This document shows positions 42,017 through 49,676 of a DNA stretch of 64,000 nt, piece by piece. The notes below the pieces were generated by a model, which was not told the origin of the DNA, ran no database searches, and worked only from the letters and a program-made list of their open reading frames with translations. How positions within the stretch are numbered: position 1 is the stretch's first letter; each line of letters starts with the position of its first letter. The translations under genes and the position numbers were made by a program. Source of the stretch: JAAZIN01 sp964464625 (GTDB lineage: Bacteria > Bacillota > Dethiobacteria > DTU022); contig CAYXKD010000003.1 of the NCBI GenBank assembly GCA_964464625.1, positions 1-64,000 of the forward strand, in the 5' to 3' direction.

Positions 42017-42571
42017 TTGAAAGCAACCGGTATTGTCAGGCGCATCGATGATCTCGGCCGGGTTGTGATTCCCAAGGAAATTCGCCGTACATTAAAGATC
42101 AGGGAAGGTGACCCTCTGGAAATTTATGTGGACAGGGGCGGAGAGGTTATTTTAAAGAAATACTCCCCCATTGGTGAGTTGGGTGATTTTGCACAGGAAT
42201 ATGCCGATTCTCTTCATGAATCAATGGGCAACATTTCATGCATTGCCGACCGGGATACAATTATTGCGGTGGCCGGTGCGCCCAAAAAAGAATTTGTAAA
42301 CCGTCCTTTAAGCAGTGCTGTTGAACGGGTCATGGAAAGCCGGAAGAGTGTGATGATCAACAATACTGCCGATCATCAGTATTACGAGGAGACGGATGAA
42401 ATGATGGGGCCCCGTTTTGCCAATGAAGTGATTGCGCCGATAATCTCTGAAGGGGATCCCATAGGCGCAGTGATCATGGGTAGCAGGGACCCCTCCATCA
42501 GAATGAGCGATCTTGAATTAAAACTGGTTGAAACAGCAGCCTCATTTCTGGCTAAGCAGATGGAGCAATAG
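42017..42571 (+). CDS. spoVT: stage V sporulation regulator SpoVT
   Basis: Forespore transcription regulator of the AbrB superfamily. 184 aa: a swapped-hairpin DNA-binding domain (KATGIVRRIDDLGRVVIPKE, 20 residues) followed by a GAF-like domain ending in AASFLAKQMEQ. AAAGGAGG lies at 42001-42008. TTG 42017 gives the MKATGIVRR start of relatives; GTG 42014 adds one residue. Confidence 0.97.
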   Translation: MKATGIVRRIDDLGRVVIPKEIRRTLKIREGDPLEIYVDRGGEVILKKYSPIGELGDFAQEYADSLHESMGNISCIADRDTIIAVAGAPKKEFVNRPLSSAVERVMESRKSVMINNTADHQYYEETDEMMGPRFANEVIAPIISEGDPIGAVIMGSRDPSIRMSDLELKLVETAASFLAKQMEQ

Positions 42572-42674
42572 TTAAAGGCGACGCAGAAGTTAGAGATGTA
42601 GATCGTCTTAGAAGATGCTGGTATAATACAGACATTATATATTAGGGGAACGGAAGAGGAAGGAAGGAAGGGCT

Positions 42675-44306
42675 TTGTCCAGCCACAGCAAGTTTATCAG
42701 GGGTGCGGCCATACTGGCTGTGGCCGGAGTAGGCGTACGTTTTGTCGGCGCAGCAATGAAAATATTGCTTGTGGGAATCATCGGAGACGAAGGCATCGGG
42801 CTCTACCAGATGTCTTATCCAATTTACTCCACCCTGCTGGCTATCTCCACGGCGGGGATCCCTGTTGCTGTATCCAAACTGGTTGCTGAAAATGTTACGG
42901 TAAAGGACTACCGCGGGGCAATGCGTGTTTTTCGCATGGCCCTGCTGATCCTGACCCTGACAGGGCTGGCCGTTGCCCTGTTTCTCTTTTTCTCGGCAGA
43001 AAGGATTGTCCAGATCCTGGACAGCGATCCCCGGGCAATTTTAGCGATTATGGCCATTGCTCCGGCAATTTTCTTTGTCACCATAATGTCGGCGCTGCGT
43101 GGTTTTTTTCAGGGACAGCAGTACATGCTTCCCACTGCCGCTTCCCAGGTGGTAGAACAGACAGGTAGGCTTGTTGTTTCACTGGCGCTGGCGATAGCCC
43201 TGCTCCCCCGGGGGCTGGAATATGCCGCAGCAGGCGCGGCTTTCGGCACGGCTGCCGGAGGCATTTTGGGGCTGCTTCTGCTCCTGCCTATTTACTATCT
43301 ACGCCGCCCCGCATTCATGAAAAAGGTCCGGGCTCAGCCAGGAACGGAACCTGTGGCGGCGGGTAGGATTATCCGACATATTTTTGCGCTGGCCATACCC
43401 ATCACTTTTGGTTCTCTCATTATGCCTCTTTTGAGCCTTATTGACTGGGCTATAGTTCCCAGCAGGTTGAAGGCGATTGGCTATGTTTATACAGAGGCTA
43501 CGGCGCTCTTCGGCCAGCTTACGGGGATGGCCGGTTCGGTGGTCTATTTCCCCAACGTGGTCACCCTCGCCCTGAGCATGAGCCTGGTGCCGGCAATCTC
43601 TGAGGCGCTGGTTTTGCGGAACAAGGCATTGATCCGGAGCCGCTCTTCCGTTTCGATTAAGTTAACCACACTTTTCTCTCTGCCGGCGTCGGTGGGGCTA
43701 TACCTGCTGGCAGAGCCGGTGATCGTGGTCTTATTCGGCCCTGAAAATGCCGGAGCGGGTTATGCCCTGGCTTACCTGTCATGGTCGGTAATCCCCCTGG
43801 GGCTCTATGTATCGACAACGGGGATTTTACAGGGGCTGGGAAAGACGGTGACACCGGTTGTGAGCATGGCCCTGGGTGGAGCAGTGAAATCAATTCTGGC
43901 CTGGTACCTGACGGCTGTACCGGCACTGCATGTGGGCGGTGCTGCGCTGGCTTCGGTAATCGGTACCGGGGTGGCCGCAGTGCTGAATCTTTATGCCGTG
44001 GCCCACCATACTGGATGGCGCTTCCGAATAGTGGAGCTGGTTTTGCTTCCGGGATTTTGTGTGGCATTGATGGCGGCGGCGGTAAAATTGAGTTATCGTC
44101 TCTTCTTTTCCCTGGCTGAACCCCTTTTTTCCGCCAGGTTGGCCTGTAGCGCTGCTGTTTTCCCGGCAATTGTCATGGGGATTGCTGTTTACAGTGTTGC
44201 CTTGTTACTTACCGGCAGCCTCACGCGGGATGAACTGGAGCTGATTCCCCGTATCGGTCTGCGGCTGGCCGAACTGGCGGGGCGGTGGAAACTGCTAAAT
44301 AAGTGA
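42675..44306 (+). CDS. spoVB: stage V sporulation protein B / MurJ-like flippase
   Basis: Polytopic membrane protein of the polysaccharide-transporter/MVF family, needed for spore cortex precursor export. 543 aa with about 14 hydrophobic segments; the GIGLYQMSYPIYSTLLAIST (20 residues) and RGFFQGQQYMLPTA motifs are typical. TTG 42675 follows AGGAAGGAAGG. mazG begins 9 bp after the stop. Confidence 0.94.
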   Translation: MSSHSKFIRGAAILAVAGVGVRFVGAAMKILLVGIIGDEGIGLYQMSYPIYSTLLAISTAGIPVAVSKLVAENVTVKDYRGAMRVFRMALLILTLTGLAVALFLFFSAERIVQILDSDPRAILAIMAIAPAIFFVTIMSALRGFFQGQQYMLPTAASQVVEQTGRLVVSLALAIALLPRGLEYAAAGAAFGTAAGGILGLLLLLPIYYLRRPAFMKKVRAQPGTEPVAAGRIIRHIFALAIPITFGSLIMPLLSLIDWAIVPSRLKAIGYVYTEATALFGQLTGMAGSVVYFPNVVTLALSMSLVPAISEALVLRNKALIRSRSSVSIKLTTLFSLPASVGLYLLAEPVIVVLFGPENAGAGYALAYLSWSVIPLGLYVSTTGILQGLGKTVTPVVSMALGGAVKSILAWYLTAVPALHVGGAALASVIGTGVAAVLNLYAVAHHTGWRFRIVELVLLPGFCVALMAAAVKLSYRLFFSLAEPLFSARLACSAAVFPAIVMGIAVYSVALLLTGSLTRDELELIPRIGLRLAELAGRWKLLNK

Positions 44307-44315
44307 GGTGACTTA

Positions 44316-45476
44316 ATGGGTACAATTGTGATCATCGGGCTGGGGCCTGGAAGCCCCCATCATCTTACTGCAGCGGCAAAGCGGGCGCTTCGCCGCAGTA
44401 AGCCTCTTTATTTTCAGGATGGGGGACATCCTGCGGCCCGTTACTGCCGGGAGCGGGGTTTGCGCTTTCACAGCCTCGACCGCTTTGCCGCGACGTCGCG
44501 GGTTGCTCTCTCCATCCTCTTATCTGCTGCTGCACGGCACTTGCGGATTGGATACGCTGTTCCCGGAAACCCTCTAGAGGGAAACTCTATGGTCAGAAAG
44601 CTGTCATGCCGGGCACCGGCATGGGGGCACCGGATTAGAATTATTCCCGGAATCTCTCTTGCCGTACCAGGAAAAAATAGATCTTTGCAGCGTCTAGAAA
44701 GGATCATGACCCTGTTGCGTTCACCCCGGGGTTGCCCCTGGGATCGCCGACAGACTCACCACAGTTTGCGGGGCTGTCTCATTGAAGAGGCCTATGAGGT
44801 AATCGCTGCCATAGAAAGGAAGGACGTTGTTGCGCTGGAGGAGGAGTTGGGGGATCTTCTGCTGCAAATTATTTTTCACAGCGAAATCGCCCGCGAGGAG
44901 GGTTTTTTTGATCTTAATGCCGTGATTGAAGGACTCATTGACAAGCTGATACGCCGGCACCCCCATGTATTTGGAGCAGCCAGGGAAACAACACTCGCCG
45001 GTGCGGCTGTGCGCTGGGAAGAGGTCAAGGATCTGGAAAGGGGTAAAGGCGAGGCAGGCCGCATGCAGGTCGATCCCGCCTTGCCTGCATTGCTCCGCGC
45101 ATATAAAGTCCAGCAGCGGGCGGCGGCTTTCGGCTTTGATTGGCCTTCGCTGGAAGGCGCAGTGGAGAAATTGAAAGAAGAAGCGGCTGAACTGGAAGAT
45201 GCATATAGCCTGGGGGTTTCGGACAGAATAGAAGAAGAATATGGGGATTTTCTCTTTGCTGCAGTCAATGTGGCTCGTTTTCTAAAGATAAACCCTGAAC
45301 TGGCTCTGGGAAAAGCATTGCAAAAATTTCTTGCCCGTTTTTCTCACATCTCTTCCCAGGCAGCCAAAAAAAACCGGTCTATTAACAGCTTTTCATTGGA
45401 AGAAATGGACAGGTGGTGGGAAGAGGCGAAAATAAAGGAAATAACAGCTAAAAAGCAGGAATCATCATCGCAATAG
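44316..45476 (+). CDS. mazG: MazG-family NTP pyrophosphohydrolase with shortened methylase-like N-terminus
   Basis: Hydrolyses (d)NTPs to NMP and PPi. The C-terminal part (from about 128) carries two MazG modules: LRSPRGCPWDRRQTHHSL, the EEAYEV and EELGDLLLQIIFHSEIA helices, and a second EEEYGDFLFAAVNVAR. Residues 1-115 start like the tetrapyrrole-methylase domain of YabN (IVIIGLGPGSPHHLT) but only about half of that domain is present, so 386 aa instead of about 490. AGGTGA precedes ATG 44316. The truncated domain is probably inactive. Confidence 0.93.
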   Translation: MGTIVIIGLGPGSPHHLTAAAKRALRRSKPLYFQDGGHPAARYCRERGLRFHSLDRFAATSRVALSILLSAAARHLRIGYAVPGNPLEGNSMVRKLSCRAPAWGHRIRIIPGISLAVPGKNRSLQRLERIMTLLRSPRGCPWDRRQTHHSLRGCLIEEAYEVIAAIERKDVVALEEELGDLLLQIIFHSEIAREEGFFDLNAVIEGLIDKLIRRHPHVFGAARETTLAGAAVRWEEVKDLERGKGEAGRMQVDPALPALLRAYKVQQRAAAFGFDWPSLEGAVEKLKEEAAELEDAYSLGVSDRIEEEYGDFLFAAVNVARFLKINPELALGKALQKFLARFSHISSQAAKKNRSINSFSLEEMDRWWEEAKIKEITAKKQESSSQ

Positions 45477-45529
45477 CGAAGTAGCAACAGCGAGGCATGA
45501 TGATTTTAATTAACTTAGGAGGTTACGCG

Positions 45530-45802
45530 ATGAACAAATCAGATCTAATTGTTACGGTTTCAGAAAAAACCGAAATGGCAAAAAAAGATGTGGAGAAAAT
45601 AGTTAATGCAGTAATTGAAAGCATTATTGATACTGTGAAGAGTGATGAAAAAGTGCAGCTCGTAGGTTTCGGGACATTTGAGAGAAGGTACCGGGCTGAG
45701 CGCCAGGGCCGGAATCCAGCCACAAACGAAGAGATCACCATCCCGGCGCTGTATGTGCCTGTATTCAAGGCGGGTAAGGCGTTCAGGGATAAAGTAAAGT
45801 AA
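45530..45802 (+). CDS. hup: DNA-binding protein HU
   Basis: Histone-like DNA-bending protein, 90 aa. NKSDLIVTVSEKTEMAKKDV, GFGTFERRYRAERQGRNPAT (20 residues) and the PVFKAGKAFRDKVK end are typical. ATG 45530 follows TTAGGAGG. It ends in its own terminator. Confidence 0.98.
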   Translation: MNKSDLIVTVSEKTEMAKKDVEKIVNAVIESIIDTVKSDEKVQLVGFGTFERRYRAERQGRNPATNEEITIPALYVPVFKAGKAFRDKVK

Positions 45803-45836
45803 CTGCCATTGCCTGTAAAATTAAGTGTATTTTGGA

Positions 45837-45862
45837 GGGCCGTCGCATAAGAAGACGGCTTT
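45837..45862 (+). terminator. terminator of the HU gene
   Basis: GCCGTC and GACGGC pair around a 9-nt loop and are followed by TTTCC. Confidence 0.6.
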
Positions 45863-45936
45863 CCTGATCATAGTATATTTATTTCAGGCCGGGGAAAATA
45901 TAGAGAGGAGCCAAATTTAAAAAGTGGTGAAAGTAA

Positions 45937-46893
45937 ATGCTTCCTTCTCAAAAAGTGGCCGTGCTGCTCCTATGCGCTTCTTTAATTCTTTGCCCCGGTT
46001 GCCGGCGAAAACAGGAGGTTGAACCGCCGCCGCTCCCCGGGGCTCTTAAGGAGTATCAGGGCCGGGAGCCCCGGTTGAGAGTATATCAGCATGAAACAGG
46101 TGAAGTTGTAGAAATGGACTTTGAGGAATACATTGCCGGAGTAGTGGCCGCAGAGATGGATCCGGAATGGCCTGAGAGTGCACTGGGTGCTCAGGCTATC
46201 ATTGCCCGCAGCTTTACCCTTCAAAAAATCAAAGAGAACGGCGGATTCCCTCAGCGCGATGCCCATGCTTCAACGGATTTCAAAGAATTTCAGGCTTACA
46301 GTGCCGCCAGGATCAATGAATCTGTTATAAAAGCAGTGGAGAACACCAGGGGCCGTGTTGCCCTTAACAATGGGGACTATATCAGGGGCTGGTTTCATGC
46401 CTATGCCGGACCCCGGACTGCGTTGGCAGATGAGGGGCTGGAGCATGAAGGGGGCAACCCCCCTTATATTCAGATTGTAAACAGTCCGGCGGAAGATATC
46501 ATCCCCGGAAGTGAAAAAAACTGGAGCGCTTCTTTTCCCCTGGCCAGGGTTCAACAGGCGGTGCAGGAGATCACCGGGGAGGACCCCGGAACCGTTGAGA
46601 GCATAGTGATCAGCGAAAAAGGGCCTTCGGGAAGGGCGACTAAGATTAAAATCAACGAGACTGAGGCTCCTGCCCCTGCGCTAAGACTGGCTCTGGGGAG
46701 CACAGAGATGCGTTCCACCTTTATCGACGAAATCGAGATAGGAGAGGGAGGGCTTTACCTGACCGGCACCGGTTATGGACACGGTGTGGGCATGTGCCAG
46801 TGGGGGGCACGGGCGCTTGCCGAAAAAGGGCGCACTCCCGATGAAATCGTCAACTATTTCTACCGCGATATCACCCTGGCTGAAGTATGGTAG
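45937..46893 (+). CDS. SpoIID/LytB-domain lipoprotein
   Basis: SpoIID-type proteins cleave glycan strands denuded of peptides; SpoIID itself drives engulfment. The 318-aa protein starts with a signal peptide and lipobox (LILCPGC). The SpoIID domain has DFEEYIAGVVAAEM, GAQAIIARSFTL and GYGHGVGMCQWGARALAEKG (20 residues). Because it lies outside the usual spoIID locus, it could be a paralogue acting in growth or germination. Confidence 0.9.
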   Translation: MLPSQKVAVLLLCASLILCPGCRRKQEVEPPPLPGALKEYQGREPRLRVYQHETGEVVEMDFEEYIAGVVAAEMDPEWPESALGAQAIIARSFTLQKIKENGGFPQRDAHASTDFKEFQAYSAARINESVIKAVENTRGRVALNNGDYIRGWFHAYAGPRTALADEGLEHEGGNPPYIQIVNSPAEDIIPGSEKNWSASFPLARVQQAVQEITGEDPGTVESIVISEKGPSGRATKIKINETEAPAPALRLALGSTEMRSTFIDEIEIGEGGLYLTGTGYGHGVGMCQWGARALAEKGRTPDEIVNYFYRDITLAEVW

Positions 46894-46939
46894 CTGGGGG
46901 TGATAAGTAAACGGGGAACTGAATTCCAATCAGGTTTAA

Positions 46940-47611
46940 CTATTCGAAAAAGACTGCAGCAGGTTCTTCCGGTGAAAGAACGCGGTTGCCTTGCAGCACT
47001 CGCATGCTGTCGCCGGAGATCTCATCTATAAGCAGTATCCTGCCTGCGACTTTTCCAAACTCATATTTAATATCAATGAGCTCCAGATCTTTTGATGCAA
47101 GCTCTTTTTTGATCAGAGCGGTAGCCCGTCGGGCTGTCTCTTCCATATATTCCGTTTCCGAGGGAGATGCGATCTTCAGTGCCGCTATAACTGCAACGGT
47201 AGCAGGCGGATCGCCGCGTTCATCGTCTTTTAAGGTAAATTCCACCAGTGAGGACAGGGGCTGGCCCTTTACTGCATACTTACCGTAACGGCGCAAAAAG
47301 CTGCCCCAGGCTTTTTCCCGGCAGATTACCTCCAGGTTGAACGAGCGGGTTTTTTTCACCAGGAGACAGTTTTCATCAGAACCGGGACCAATGTAATGTG
47401 TGGGAATGCCCGCCAGCTCTAGCAATTCAAAAAAATAAGCTGAAAGGCGCAGCGATGCACCGCCCTTCCCGGCAAGACTGCCCACCACCTCATTGCCGCC
47501 CGGATCGGGGCTTACGTCTGAACCGGTTATACTGTCCTTGAAATAGAGCACAAGCTTCTCCTCTGAAAATTGATAGACATCTTTTGTTTTTCCTCGATAA
47601 AGCAGCTTCAA
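46940..47611 (-). CDS. purC: phosphoribosylaminoimidazole-succinocarboxamide synthase
   Basis: Adds aspartate to CAIR in purine synthesis. The 223-aa protein has YRGKTKDVYQ, FKDSITGSD, FNLEVICREKAWGSF and LLIDEISGDSMR. The start is TTG 47611 with AGGAGG upstream. It stands alone rather than in a pur operon and is convergent with the SpoIID-like gene. Confidence 0.94.
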   Translation of the reverse strand: MKLLYRGKTKDVYQFSEEKLVLYFKDSITGSDVSPDPGGNEVVGSLAGKGGASLRLSAYFFELLELAGIPTHYIGPGSDENCLLVKKTRSFNLEVICREKAWGSFLRRYGKYAVKGQPLSSLVEFTLKDDERGDPPATVAVIAALKIASPSETEYMEETARRATALIKKELASKDLELIDIKYEFGKVAGRILLIDEISGDSMRVLQGNRVLSPEEPAAVFFE

Positions 47612-47735
47612 CTGGTTCCATCCTCCTTTCCTAACCCGGGTAAAACTTTTTTCGCTACAGAGATGGCTAATCCTGCTGGCAGCTTGCCCATTTTTAAGAG
47701 TTGTAACCGGAGATGTCGTCTCTTATAACCTTTAT

Positions 47736-47764
47736 GACATAAAGCTGGTACATACTCATATAAT
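47736..47764 (+). promoter_or_regulatory. possible sigma-E promoter of yabP
   Basis: CATATAAT (47757-47764) differs from the sigma-E -10 CATACAAT by one base; GACATAAA (47736-47743) is a moderate -35 with 13 bp between. yabP is a sigma-E gene in Bacillus. Confidence 0.4.
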
Positions 47765-47803
47765 AAAGTGACAAAAAAGAGGCTGCAGGGGAGGAGAGGG
47801 CAG

Positions 47804-48094
47804 GTGGAGGAAAAATATAGTTTTCGCAGTGGTCAGCACCGGCTCGTTATTGATAACAGAGAGCAAACCGAGGTTACAGGTGTTGTTCATGTGGATAGCT
47901 TTGATGATGAAGAGGTAATCATGGAGACAGAACTGGGACTGCTGGCGGTGCGCGGTGAAAATTTGCACATCAAGCATCTAAACCTGGATCAGGGTGAGCT
48001 CTCCATTGAAGGCTATGTTCTGGAGATAGCCTATGCAGAAGAGAAAAGAACGCGCGCCCGCGGGAAAAATCTTTTGGAGAGGCTTTTCAGGTAA
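47804..48094 (+). CDS. yabP: sporulation protein YabP
   Basis: Mother-cell protein needed for spore maturation in Bacillus. TGVVHVDSFDDEEVIMETEL, ENLHIKHLNLDQGELSIEGY and LLERLF match the family. GTG 47804 has AGGGGAGGAGAGG upstream and gives 96 aa; a GTG at 47768 has no ribosome binding site. Its stop overlaps the yabQ ATG by one base. Confidence 0.92.
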   Translation: MEEKYSFRSGQHRLVIDNREQTEVTGVVHVDSFDDEEVIMETELGLLAVRGENLHIKHLNLDQGELSIEGYVLEIAYAEEKRTRARGKNLLERLFR

Positions 48095-48534
48095 TGCCGG
48101 TTCTTTCCGTCCACTCTGAAGCAGTTCAGCAGTTCATTGTTTTTTTGGAAGCGTTTGTACTGGGGATGATCTGCGCATTTGCGTACGACCTTTACCGGTC
48201 AGTACGGGTTCAATTCAGGCGGCTTCCCTTCGCGGCTTCTTTTATTGGTGATTGTTTTTTCTGGCTTGTCGCCGCTGCAGCTACGGTTTTATTTCTTTTT
48301 TACCGGCGGTGGGGTGAGATCTACGCTTATACTTATGGTGGTCTGGCCGGCGGTTTCATCTTCTATTTTTATTATTTCAGCAATATTTTGTTTCCCTTAT
48401 GGCAAAAAGGCTTCGCCTTTCTGTTTCGGCCGTGGCAATTCCACGCCAGGGCTTCCAACAGAGAGTTTACAGAGAAAAAAGTGGGAAGAAACATCCGCGG
48501 ATGCAGGATCTTTCACCCCTTCTGGCGAAAATAA
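48094..48534 (+). CDS. yabQ: spore cortex biosynthesis protein YabQ
   Basis: Membrane protein of 146 aa required for cortex formation. Four hydrophobic segments are visible, with FVLGMICAFAYDLYRSVRV at the start. Translation is coupled to yabP (TAATG). Confidence 0.9.
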   Translation: MPVLSVHSEAVQQFIVFLEAFVLGMICAFAYDLYRSVRVQFRRLPFAASFIGDCFFWLVAAAATVLFLFYRRWGEIYAYTYGGLAGGFIFYFYYFSNILFPLWQKGFAFLFRPWQFHARASNREFTEKKVGRNIRGCRIFHPFWRK

Positions 48535-48568
48535 GATCTAGTCGAAATCTTTTGATCCCCAGAGGGAT

Positions 48569-48910
48569 GTGGTTTTCATCAGGAGAAGGGAGAAAGGTTC
48601 AGGGGGAAGGGTAACCCCTTTTCCCCGCCGCAAGCAGCGCAGCTATGGTATTTTCAAGCTTATAGCCATGGCGGGAGCGATTTTACTTTGTTTTTTTACG
48701 CTTGTGATAGCTGTACAGGCCTTTCAATATAACCGCTTGCTCAAAAAACTGGAATCAGCGGAATTTAAACTTGATGAATACGAATCCCGCAATGAAAAGA
48801 TTTCCGAAGAGATCGCCCGGCTGCATGAACCAGGCTATATCGAGATACTGGCTCGCAAATTGTTGGGCCTGGTTCGTCCCGGTGAGATTGTTTTTCAGCT
48901 AGAGGATTGA
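48569..48910 (+). CDS. divIC: septum formation initiator DivIC/FtsB family
   Basis: Bitopic cell-division protein of 113 aa: a basic cytoplasmic start, one membrane span (GAILLCFFTLVIAVQAF), a coiled coil (about 50-85) and the ARKLLGLVRPGEIVFQL end of the family. GTG 48569 follows AGAGGGA. In the yabP-yabQ-divIC-S1 order of Bacillus. Confidence 0.9.
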   Translation: MVFIRRREKGSGGRVTPFPRRKQRSYGIFKLIAMAGAILLCFFTLVIAVQAFQYNRLLKKLESAEFKLDEYESRNEKISEEIARLHEPGYIEILARKLLGLVRPGEIVFQLED

Positions 48911-48934
48911 CAAAGGATTCGAAAAAGTTATAAT
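48907..48934 (+). promoter_or_regulatory. sigma-A promoter of the S1-domain gene
   Basis: Perfect TTGACA (48907-48912) and TATAAT (48929-48934) with a 16-bp spacer; the -35 box overlaps the divIC stop. Confidence 0.8.
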
Positions 48935-48980
48935 ATCTTTAGGCTTAAGTTAGTATTAGCAAGGAGGATTTTCTAGCGGT

Positions 48981-49370
48981 ATGCCCGTAGAGGTAGGCAG
49001 CATCGTGGAAGGGGTGGTCACCGGGATCACTAATTTTGGTGCTTTTGTAACCTTGCCCGGAGGGGAAACTGGTCTGGTGCATATATCAGAAGTTGCCAAC
49101 TCCTATGTCAAGGATATCCATGACCATCTGAAGAAGTCTGATCCAGTGAGAGTTAAGGTTCTTTCTGTTGACGGCAGCGGTAAAATCGGGCTTTCCATAA
49201 GGCAGGCTGTTGCCGGCTATAGTGCCCGCAGTTATCGCAGGGAAGATCGAGCCTCTTTTGAAGACAAACTTGCCCGCTTTATGAAAGAGAGCGATGAACG
49301 GCTGCAAGATTTAAAAAGGAATACTGAATCAAAAAGAGGCGGCCGGGGGACATATCGGGAGGCTTATTAA
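48981..49370 (+). CDS. S1 RNA-binding domain protein (YabR-like)
   Basis: A 129-aa protein with one S1 domain (VGSIVEGVVTGITNFGAFVT, 20 residues, to KIGLSIRQA) and a basic, Arg/Lys/Glu-rich C-terminal tail. General stress protein 13/YabR family; exact role unknown. AAGGAGG precedes ATG 48981. Confidence 0.94.
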   Translation: MPVEVGSIVEGVVTGITNFGAFVTLPGGETGLVHISEVANSYVKDIHDHLKKSDPVRVKVLSVDGSGKIGLSIRQAVAGYSARSYRREDRASFEDKLARFMKESDERLQDLKRNTESKRGGRGTYREAY

Positions 49371-49396
49371 AGAAAAATATTTATGTAATGATCTTT

Positions 49397-49425
49397 ATAA
49401 AGGCGGCGGATAAAGCAGCCTTTAT
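49397..49425 (+). terminator. terminator of the S1-domain gene
   Basis: ATAAAGGC and GCCTTTAT pair around a 13-nt loop, followed by a T-rich stretch. Confidence 0.65.
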
Positions 49426-49446
49426 TTATTTTGCACAGTTTTGCAG

Positions 49447-49471
49447 AATACCCGGAAGGGTATTTTTTTAT
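49447..49471 (+). terminator. second terminator before spoIIE
   Basis: AATACCC-GGAA-GGGTATT followed by seven T residues, a compact GNRA-type loop hairpin. Confidence 0.8.
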
Positions 49472-49585
49472 TTTCTTATTTCGATTTGAATGGACCCCTG
49501 TTGCCATAAATAAAAGAGTTGCTTGCGGCATTCTCATCCAGACATTGCCGGGAACAGCGATTAATCGTTGAGCGGTATCTATAAT

Positions 49586-49651
49586 TGTCGTAAAAAAAAT
49601 TTTCTTTCACTACGGATTGTGACATACATTTCAGAGGAGCCCCTTTATAAT
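49586..49651 (+). promoter_or_regulatory. Spo0A-type promoter of spoIIE
   Basis: TATAAT (49646-49651) is separated by 21 bp from GTGACA (49619-49624), the unusual spacing of Spo0A-dependent sigma-A promoters such as spoIIE and spoIIG. TGTCGTA at 49586-49592 matches the 0A box TGTCGAA at six of seven positions. Confidence 0.55.
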
Positions 49652-49676
49652 CAGGATACCGGGACCACGGAGGAGG

